64,000 nt of DNA from NCBI GenBank assembly GCA_965228905.1, contig CBDDII010000003.1, positions 1,984,001 through 2,048,000 of the forward strand, given 5' to 3'. Every line of letters begins with the position of its first letter. Position 1 is the first letter of the stretch. The position numbers were made by a program, and so were the translations under genes. Below are positions 57,859 to 64,000 of this stretch, piece by piece. The notes beneath the pieces were generated by a model that saw nothing but the letters and a program-made list of their open reading frames with translations, was not told where the DNA came from and did no database searches. This stretch comes from CALKXV01 sp965228905. GTDB taxonomy: Bacteria > Pseudomonadota > Alphaproteobacteria > Rhodobacterales > Rhodobacteraceae.

Positions 57859-60057
57859 ATGCCTGATCTTCTGATCGAGCTTTTCTCCGAGGAAATCCCG
57901 GCGCGGATGCAGGCGCGGGCCGCCGATGACCTGAAACGTCTGGTGACCGACGGTCTGGTCGAAGCGGGCCTGACCTATGCTTCGGCGGCTGCGTTTTCGA
58001 CGCCGCGACGGCTGGCGCTGACGGTTGAGGGTCTGTTGCCCGAAAGTCCGGCGACGCGGGAAGAACGAAAAGGCCCGCGCGTGGATGCACCGGAAAAGGC
58101 GCTGGAAGGGTTCTTGCGTTCGACCGGTCTGTCGAAGGACCAGTTGGAGGCCCGCGACGACAAGAAGGGGCAGGTCTGGTTTGCCGTGATCGCGCGCGAG
58201 GGGCGACCGGCGTCCGGGATTGTGGCCGAGGTGCTGGAAAGTGCCGTGCGGAATTTCCCTTGGCCGAAGTCGATGCGCTGGGCCAGTGGCAACCTAAGAT
58301 GGGTGCGGCCCTTGCATTCGATCGTCTGCCTGTTGAGTGACGAGGAAGGTGCCTCGATCGTCGATGTGGAGATCGACGGTATCAGGGCGGGCGACACGAC
58401 CGAGGGGCACCGTTTCATGGCGCCGGGGTCGATCAAGGTCACGAGTTTTGACGATTACCGCGCGAAATTGCAGGCCGCCCATGTGGTGCTGTCAGCCGAG
58501 GATCGCGGGGCGGCGATCTGGCACGATGCCGAGCAACTCGCCTTTGCGCAAGGGCTAGAGGTGGTCGAAGACAAGGGGCTTCTGGCCGAGGTGTCGGGGC
58601 TGGTCGAATGGCCCGTGGTACTGATGGGCGCGATTGACGAGGAATTTCTGGAGCTACCCGCAGAGGTGCTGCAAACCTCGATGAAGGAACACCAGAAGTT
58701 CTTTTCGGTGAAGGGCAAGACGGGGCGGATCACCCATTTCATCACCGTGGCGAACCGCGAAACCGCCGACAACGGCGCGACGATTTTGGCGGGGAACCAG
58801 AAGGTGCTGTCGGCGCGGCTGGCGGATGCGAAGTTCTTTTGGGAGAACGATTTGCGCATTGCTCGCACGGACATCACCCAGTGGACCGACGCGCTGGCCG
58901 ATGTGACGTTTCACAACAAGCTGGGCAGCCAGTTGGATCGTATCCACCGGATCAGGGACCTCGCAAAAGAGATCGCCCCGCTTGTGGGCGCACCGACTGA
59001 TGATGTCTGGACGGCGGCGCTGGTCGCCAAGGCCGATCTGTCGTCCGAGATGGTCTATGAATTCCCCGAGTTGCAGGGCGTGATGGGGGAGTATTATGCG
59101 CTGGAAGCCGCGCTATCTGACGAGATCGCGGCGGCGGCGCGGGAGCATTATCAGCCCCTTGGCCCTTCGGACAATGTGCCGACGTCGCCGGTTTCCGTGG
59201 CCGTGGCGCTGGCCGACAAGATCGACACGTTGACCGGATTCTGGTCGATTGACGAGAAGCCGACGGGATCGAAGGATCCCTTTGCGCTGCGGCGTGCGGC
59301 GCTTGGGGTTATTCGGTTGGTTTTGGAGAATGGGGTTCGGTGTACGATTGCTTCGCTAGCCTCACCACAAATCAAACGAGTCTTAGATGCGATTTTAGAA
59401 GCGGCGAACAATGCCAGAAAGGAAGCCGCTGAAAAATTTAAAGACGAAACCGGTGGCGTCGCAATGATGGGGATGGATATTGTTGACTACGGTGAAGTCG
59501 ACTATTTTGGAGCACGTGTTGAGCCCCGTTCGCTCGACCTCCTCTCCTTCATCCACGACCGCCTGAAGGTCTTCCTCCGCGACCGGGGCATCCGTCATGA
59601 CGTGATCGACGCCTGCCTTGCCATGCCCAATGCCGATGACCTCACGCTTCTGGTCAAAAGGGCCGAGGCGCTTTCGGGCTTCTTAAAGACCGAAGAGGGC
59701 GAGAACCTGCTGCAAGGGTTCAAACGTGCGCACAACATCCTGAAACAGGCTGAGGAAAAGGACGGGGTGGAATATTCCTTTGGTCCCGACCCGAAACTGG
59801 CGGAAACCGAGGTGGAAACGGCTCTTTTCAGCGCCTTGGACTCAGCCGAGGCCGAGATTGCGCCTGCGATGGAAGCGGAAGACTTCGGCGCGGCCATGTC
59901 GGCGATGGCGGGGCTTCGTGGGCCGGTGGATGCGTTTTTCGAGGCCGTGCAGGTCAATGCCGACAGCGAAATCCTGCGCCGGAACCGGTTGAACCTGTTG
60001 CACCGGATCAGCGCGACCTGCCTTTCGGTGGCGGATTTGACGAAGGTTGAGGGGTAA
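57859..60057 (+). CDS. glyS: glycyl-tRNA synthetase beta chain
   Basis: A 732-residue beta subunit (tRNA recognition). Landmarks are LLIELFSEEIPARMQ, FSTPRRLALTVEGL, WPKSMRWASGNLRWVRPLHSI and SSEMVYEFPELQGVMGEYYA near the HD-type domain, and LLHRISATCLSVADL at the C-terminus. An atypical block (about 59330-59520, residues ~491-554) is AT-rich (about 46% GC by hand count), uses TTA leucine codons and is not conserved in sequence with the family as I know it. AGGAACG precedes the ATG. Confidence 0.96.
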   Translation: MPDLLIELFSEEIPARMQARAADDLKRLVTDGLVEAGLTYASAAAFSTPRRLALTVEGLLPESPATREERKGPRVDAPEKALEGFLRSTGLSKDQLEARDDKKGQVWFAVIAREGRPASGIVAEVLESAVRNFPWPKSMRWASGNLRWVRPLHSIVCLLSDEEGASIVDVEIDGIRAGDTTEGHRFMAPGSIKVTSFDDYRAKLQAAHVVLSAEDRGAAIWHDAEQLAFAQGLEVVEDKGLLAEVSGLVEWPVVLMGAIDEEFLELPAEVLQTSMKEHQKFFSVKGKTGRITHFITVANRETADNGATILAGNQKVLSARLADAKFFWENDLRIARTDITQWTDALADVTFHNKLGSQLDRIHRIRDLAKEIAPLVGAPTDDVWTAALVAKADLSSEMVYEFPELQGVMGEYYALEAALSDEIAAAAREHYQPLGPSDNVPTSPVSVAVALADKIDTLTGFWSIDEKPTGSKDPFALRRAALGVIRLVLENGVRCTIASLASPQIKRVLDAILEAANNARKEAAEKFKDETGGVAMMGMDIVDYGEVDYFGARVEPRSLDLLSFIHDRLKVFLRDRGIRHDVIDACLAMPNADDLTLLVKRAEALSGFLKTEEGENLLQGFKRAHNILKQAEEKDGVEYSFGPDPKLAETEVETALFSALDSAEAEIAPAMEAEDFGAAMSAMAGLRGPVDAFFEAVQVNADSEILRRNRLNLLHRISATCLSVADLTKVEG

Positions 60058-60139
60058 CACCCGGTCAGGACTGCCCGCGCGGAGCGCTGATCCATAGGGG
60101 CAGCGCTGCCGCACGTTACGTCAAAAATCCTGTCATTTC

Positions 60140-60167
60140 TTGATTGTAAAGGTTAACGGCGTATGCT
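60140..60167 (+). promoter_or_regulatory. sigma70-type promoter for the PPDK-like gene
   Basis: TTGATT (60140-60145) and TATGCT (60162-60167) with a 16-bp spacer lie 21 bp upstream of the GTG start, with AAAGGA between them and the start. Confidence 0.5.
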
Positions 60168-60188
60168 GCAGCGAAAGGAATCGCCGCA

Positions 60189-62738
60189 GTGCAGAAACGC
60201 TTTGAGATAGAAGACTTCGTTGTCATTGACGAAACGACCCCGCTGACCGCTGAATCTCACGGCGGGCGGGCCAAGTGTCTTCAGCGGCTTTTGCGGTTGA
60301 ACCTACCAGTGCCCCTGACTGTTGCGGTACCTTTCAAGACGGTGCGCAAATTGGCGTCGGGTGGCGTTGTCGACACCGCCGGAATCCTCAAGCATTTCGG
60401 CGATGCACCGCTTTTGTCGGTGCGTCCTTCGTCGCAGGATCCCGATTGGGGCGGGCCGGGGGCCTTGCTGAACATCGGGATGAACACGGCGCGACACGGG
60501 GAATACAGCAACCTTTTGGGCCATGCGGCGGCGGATCAGCTTTATGCGCGGTTCGTGCAGACCTATTCGGTGCAGGTGGCGCATCTGGACCCGGATGCCT
60601 TTGAACTGGCCGGTGATGCCGACCCGGACACCCTGGCGACGATGCTGGATGCCTATGAGGCCGAGATGGACGAGCCGTTTCCGCAGGATCCGGCGCGGCA
60701 ACTGGCCGATGTGCTGAAATCCATGGCGCGGGCCTGGGAAGGCACCTCGGCGCGGCTGTTGCGTCAGGCGCGGGGTGCGCCTGCGGATGCCGGGCTAGGG
60801 CTGGTGGTGCAGGCGATGGCACCGGGCGTCGGGCCGCCCGAATCGGGTTCGGGCGTGATCCAGTTCGTGTCCTCGGATCGGGGCGAGCCACAGATCACCG
60901 GGCGATACCTCAGCCAGAGCCAGGGGCGCGATGCGCTTTTGGATACGAAGGCGCTATACCTCACGCGCGATCCACGCGGTCCCTCGCTGGAAGAGCTTTG
61001 CCCGGAGGCTTTCGACAAGCTGGTCGAATACGGCTCGATCTGCCGGACGCGCCTGCGCGAGGAAATGCAGATCGAATTCACGCTGGACGGTGGCGAGTTG
61101 AGCGTCCTGGACGCGGTGCGCATCCAGCGCCGTCCCCGTGCGGCGGTGCGGATCGCGGTAACTCTGGCAGAGGATGGCGTGATCCCCAAGGAAGAGGCGC
61201 TGTTGCGGATCGCGCCGGGCCTTTTGAGCGAGTTGATGCACAGGCAGGTCGACAAGACGGCCAAGCGCGACGTTCTGGCCAGCGGTGTCGCCGCAAGCCC
61301 CGGCGCTGCGACGGGCCAGTTGGTCTTTACCTCGGCCGCGGCACAGGCGGCGGCGGCGCGGGGCGAAGCGGTGATCCTTGTGCGGCGCGAAACCTCGTCC
61401 GAAGACATTCGCGGAATGCATGCCGCTCAGGGCGTGTTGACCGAACGGGGCGGCATGACCAGCCACGCGGCGATGGTGGCGCGCGGACTTGGCTTGCCGG
61501 GCGTCGTCGGGGCGTCGAAGATCTCGCTGAACCGGCGGAACCGGACGATGACGGCGGAAGACGGGCGCGTGTTCCACGAAGGCGACGTGGTGACGATCGA
61601 CGGCACCACCGGCACGCTTCTGGCGGGCGAGGTGCCTTTGCTTGAGGCGGACCAGGACGACGCCTTCAGCACGCTTCTGGCCTGGGCGGACGAGGTGCGC
61701 GACATCAAGGTGCGCGCCAACGCCGACACCTATGCCGAGGCCAGCATCGCCCGGTCTTTCCAGGCCGAGGGGATCGGGCTTTGCCGGACCGAGCATATGT
61801 TCTTTGAAGAAGATCGCCTGACGCTGATGCGCGAGATGATCTTTGCCGATTGCCCCGAAGACCGCGCGGCGTCGCTGGAACGTCTGGTGCCCATGCAGGT
61901 GGCCGATTTCACGCAACTGTTCAAGCTGATGGACGGATTGCCCGTCTGCATTCGCCTGTTCGACCCGCCGCTGCACGAGTTTCTGCCGAAAAGCCGGGAC
62001 GGTTTGCGCGATCTGGCTGACGCGATGAACCTGCCGCTCAGCCGCGTCGTGCGCCGGGTCGAGGCCTTGGAGGAATTCAACCCGATGCTGGGAATGCGCG
62101 GCGTGCGTCTTGGGGTGACCATCCCCGAGATTTACGAGGCGCAGGCCGCCGCGATCTTCATGGCCGCCATTGCTGCCAGCACGAAGGACCGGAAAGTCGT
62201 GCCCGAGGTGATGATCCCGCTTGTCTCGACCAGCCGCGAGGTCGAGTTGGTCCGCGCCCGGATCGAGGCTGTGGCCGCCGGGGTGCGCACACAGACGGGC
62301 GAGGATTTCAGCTTCAAACTGGGTGTCATGGTGGAAACGCCGCGCGCCACCCTACGCGCGGGCGAGATTGCGGCGCAGGTGTCGTTCCTCAGCTTCGGGA
62401 CCAACGATCTGACCCAGATGACCTATGGTCTGTCGCGCGACGATGCGGGGCGGTTCATGAATGATTACGTGCGCCAGGGTGTTTTCCGCGAGGATCCCTT
62501 TCACCGGCTGGACGTCGAAGGCGTGGGCGAATTGTTGTCGATCGGGGCCGAGCGTGCCCGTGCGGCGCAGTCCGATCTGACCCTGTCGATCTGCGGCGAG
62601 CATGGCGGCGACCCGGATTCCATCGCTTTTTGCCGCGCGGCGGGCTTTGATTACGTCAGTTGCTCGCCCTTCCGGGTGCCCGTTGCACGACTTGCGGCGG
62701 CACAATTGGTGGCTGCCGATTCCCGACCTGGCGAATAG
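60189..62738 (+). CDS. PPDK-like PEP/pyruvate-binding phosphotransferase
   Basis: An 849-residue relative of pyruvate phosphate dikinase. The N-terminal ATP-grasp region is divergent (SVRPSSQDPDWGGPGALLNIGMN; IEFTLDGGELSVLDAV in place of the usual MLQTR). The swivelling His domain is intact with His426 in GGMTSHAAMVARG. The C-terminal PEP/pyruvate barrel is canonical: LCRTEHMFF, NPMLGMRGVRL, FLSFGTNDLTQM and the catalytic Cys802 in ICGEHGG. GTG start after AAAGGA. It could interconvert pyruvate and PEP or act on another acceptor; the altered ATP-grasp leaves this open. Confidence 0.85.
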   Translation: MQKRFEIEDFVVIDETTPLTAESHGGRAKCLQRLLRLNLPVPLTVAVPFKTVRKLASGGVVDTAGILKHFGDAPLLSVRPSSQDPDWGGPGALLNIGMNTARHGEYSNLLGHAAADQLYARFVQTYSVQVAHLDPDAFELAGDADPDTLATMLDAYEAEMDEPFPQDPARQLADVLKSMARAWEGTSARLLRQARGAPADAGLGLVVQAMAPGVGPPESGSGVIQFVSSDRGEPQITGRYLSQSQGRDALLDTKALYLTRDPRGPSLEELCPEAFDKLVEYGSICRTRLREEMQIEFTLDGGELSVLDAVRIQRRPRAAVRIAVTLAEDGVIPKEEALLRIAPGLLSELMHRQVDKTAKRDVLASGVAASPGAATGQLVFTSAAAQAAAARGEAVILVRRETSSEDIRGMHAAQGVLTERGGMTSHAAMVARGLGLPGVVGASKISLNRRNRTMTAEDGRVFHEGDVVTIDGTTGTLLAGEVPLLEADQDDAFSTLLAWADEVRDIKVRANADTYAEASIARSFQAEGIGLCRTEHMFFEEDRLTLMREMIFADCPEDRAASLERLVPMQVADFTQLFKLMDGLPVCIRLFDPPLHEFLPKSRDGLRDLADAMNLPLSRVVRRVEALEEFNPMLGMRGVRLGVTIPEIYEAQAAAIFMAAIAASTKDRKVVPEVMIPLVSTSREVELVRARIEAVAAGVRTQTGEDFSFKLGVMVETPRATLRAGEIAAQVSFLSFGTNDLTQMTYGLSRDDAGRFMNDYVRQGVFREDPFHRLDVEGVGELLSIGAERARAAQSDLTLSICGEHGGDPDSIAFCRAAGFDYVSCSPFRVPVARLAAAQLVAADSRPGE

Positions 62739-62915
62739 TAATTTTCCGACCTGTGGTAAAAGGCCAATGGTTTAGGCGGTTTTCCGCCGAATTGGTCCCG
62801 TTTCGTGTCCACTTTGTACAAGTTGTCACGCTTTATTTTTTCAACCCCTGACGGTATCGGATGACGTCAATCATGAAGGCGCAGTGTGTGTTTCGCGCCG
62901 GGTATGGGGGAAAAG

Positions 62916-63587
62916 ATGTTCAGGGCTGCGATTTTTTCGCTTTCATTCATAATTGCATTATCGGGAGGCGCGCCAACGCGGGCCGACGTCACCCTTGGCA
63001 CGTCGGGTGATCCGACCATCGCACTGGATGTGCGTCTGACGAATATGTTCCGGGCCGAGAACCGCTCGGTCAGGGCCGTGCATCGGCGCGGCTTGTCCAA
63101 GCTGGTTCATGCACCTGTTGGTGCAGGCGAGGGGCTTTACTCGCGCGATGCGCTGAAGGCCCTGCCAGCCGCGAAAGGCGGCAAGGAATGGACCTGCCTG
63201 AAAGAAGCGCTGTATTTCGAAGCCCGTGGCGAAACCGTGCGCGGCATTTTCGGCGTGGCCGAAGTGATCCTGAACCGGGTCGATGATCCGCGTTATCCCG
63301 ACAGTGTCTGCGGTGTGGTCAATCAGGGCACGGGTGCCAAATTCCGCTGCCAGTTCACCTATACCTGCGACGGACGTCCCGAACACATGACCGACGACCG
63401 GGCAAGGTCGCTTGTCGGCAAGGTGGCGCGGCTGATGCTGGATGGTGGGCCGCGCGGCCTGACCAAGGGGGCAACCCATTATCACACAAAGTCGGTGAAG
63501 CCGAAGTGGTCGAAGGTCTTTCCGCGCACCGCGACCATCGGTTTCCATCACTTCTATCGCGAAGGCAGCCGCATCGCGTCGCGCTGA
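62916..63587 (+). CDS. SleB-like cell-wall hydrolase
   Basis: A 223-residue exported protein: signal peptide MFRAAIFSLSFIIALSGGAPTRA and a C-terminal Hydrolase_2/SleB domain (~95-223) with CLKEALYFEARGE (catalytic Glu), GVAEVILNRVDDPRYPDSVCGVV and GATHYHTKSVKPKWS. The family cleaves peptidoglycan as lytic transglycosylases or amidases. GGGGGAAAAG lies right before ATG 62916; the open frame extends ten codons upstream. Confidence 0.88.
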   Translation: MFRAAIFSLSFIIALSGGAPTRADVTLGTSGDPTIALDVRLTNMFRAENRSVRAVHRRGLSKLVHAPVGAGEGLYSRDALKALPAAKGGKEWTCLKEALYFEARGETVRGIFGVAEVILNRVDDPRYPDSVCGVVNQGTGAKFRCQFTYTCDGRPEHMTDDRARSLVGKVARLMLDGGPRGLTKGATHYHTKSVKPKWSKVFPRTATIGFHHFYREGSRIASR

Positions 63588-63604
63588 GGCGGGAAAAACC
63601 GGGC

Positions 63605-63633
63605 TTAGACCTTGCCTGCCGGCGTGATATGCT
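63605..63633 (+). promoter_or_regulatory. sigma70-type promoter for glmM
   Basis: TTAGAC (63605-63610) and TATGCT (63628-63633) with a 17-bp spacer lie 31 bp before the glmM start. Confidence 0.5.
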
Positions 63634-63663
63634 TTGACAAAACAACAAGGCGAGTCGGGCAGC

Positions 63664-64000
63664 ATGACACGCAAGCTATTTGGTACTGACGGCGTGCGCG
63701 GGCGCGCCAATGCGCATCCCATGACGGCGGACAGCGTCTTGCGCCTTGGGGCGGCGGCGGGGCGGTATTTCCGCCGTGACGGTTCAGCCGCGCACCGGGT
63801 GGTGATCGGCAAGGACACGCGGCTGTCGGGCTATATGTTCGAAAACGCCCTGACGGCGGGGTTTACTTCGACGGGTATGAACGTCCTGCTGCTGGGGCCG
63901 GTGCCCACGCCCGCCGTGGGGCTGTTGGTGACATCCATGCGGGCCGACGTCGGGGTGATGATCTCGGCCAGCCACAACCCGCACGAGGATAACGGCATCA
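63664..64000 (+). CDS. glmM: phosphoglucosamine mutase, 3' end outside window
   Basis: The first 112 codons of GlmM, which converts glucosamine-6-phosphate to glucosamine-1-phosphate for UDP-GlcNAc and peptidoglycan. The N-terminus MTRKLFGTDGVRGRAN and the active-site phosphoserine loop ISASHNPHEDNGI are present. The gene runs off the right edge. Neighbouring a SleB-like hydrolase, it gives this end a cell-wall theme. Confidence 0.96.
   Translation, partial: MTRKLFGTDGVRGRANAHPMTADSVLRLGAAAGRYFRRDGSAAHRVVIGKDTRLSGYMFENALTAGFTSTGMNVLLLGPVPTPAVGLLVTSMRADVGVMISASHNPHEDNGI

Overview
The window looks like chromosomal DNA of a Rhodobacteraceae (Roseobacter-group) alphaproteobacterium. The evidence is a high-GC backbone, an rpsI with an acidic N-terminal extension, a SAM-II riboswitch ahead of metZ, glyQ and glyS separated by a small membrane gene and followed by a pyruvate-phosphate-dikinase-like gene, and an alphaproteobacterial-type Tad/Flp pilus locus. 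It is mostly housekeeping DNA with small accessory islands. I saw no tRNA, rRNA, CRISPR array, prophage or insertion sequence.

Layout. 1-2.4 kb: end of an ABC-F gene (uup), then a CxxC protein, an AdoMet decarboxylase and a tiny membrane protein. 2.5-3.6 kb: rplM-rpsI with promoter and terminator. 3.9-12.7 kb: sulfotransferase, GGDEF-EAL protein, a second ABC-F (YheS-like), an esterase/beta-lactamase-fold gene with its AraC regulator, an 11-bp tandem repeat, ndk, and an anchored CAP-domain protein. 13.8-24.1 kb: Tad pilus locus with three tandem flp genes, cpaB, TadG/E/F-like proteins, cpaE, tadA, tadB, tadC and a LuxR-type regulator; secretin, prepilin peptidase and tadD are absent. 24.2-33.7 kb: an orphan YejA-like binding protein, a PAS-receiver protein with a degenerate histidine-kinase core, and a polar amino-acid ABC operon ending in a formylglycine-generating-enzyme homologue; then PhnD-like and TerB-like genes. 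33.8-34.6 kb: a lower-GC two-gene cassette. 34.6-45.8 kb: pyrG, secG, rsgA, purD, xseA, ftsY, a DMT transporter, yciB, a PilZ protein. 46-54.4 kb: GST, ECF sigma/anti-sigma pair, a secreted DUF7282-type protein, riboswitch-metZ-GNAT, a Cys-rich protein, TrkH, and a SPOR/peptidoglycan-binding pseudoprotease. 54.6-56.2 kb: accessory patch including an orphan RcpC/CpaB-like domain. 56.3-64 kb: glyQ, glyS, a PPDK-like enzyme, a SleB-like hydrolase and the start of glmM.

How parts may work together. The Tad genes would assemble Flp fibres; a diguanylate cyclase/phosphodiesterase and a PilZ receptor elsewhere in the window give a possible c-di-GMP connection to surface attachment (inference). The ABC operon encodes ATPase, binding protein and two permeases, with a hairpin array between binding protein and permease that could set their expression ratio.

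The most unusual signal is a roughly 100-bp intergenic element made of four consecutive trinucleotide-loop hairpins. It occurs twice (29975-30073 and 41220-41316), with the same hairpin order and with paired compensatory substitutions between the copies. Two further palindromic repeat families occur as inverted pairs (36953-37190 and 57770-57843). Other notable points are an AT-rich insert with atypical codons inside glyS, a proline-rich N-terminal domain in FtsY, and two signalling or protease domains that have lost their catalytic residues.
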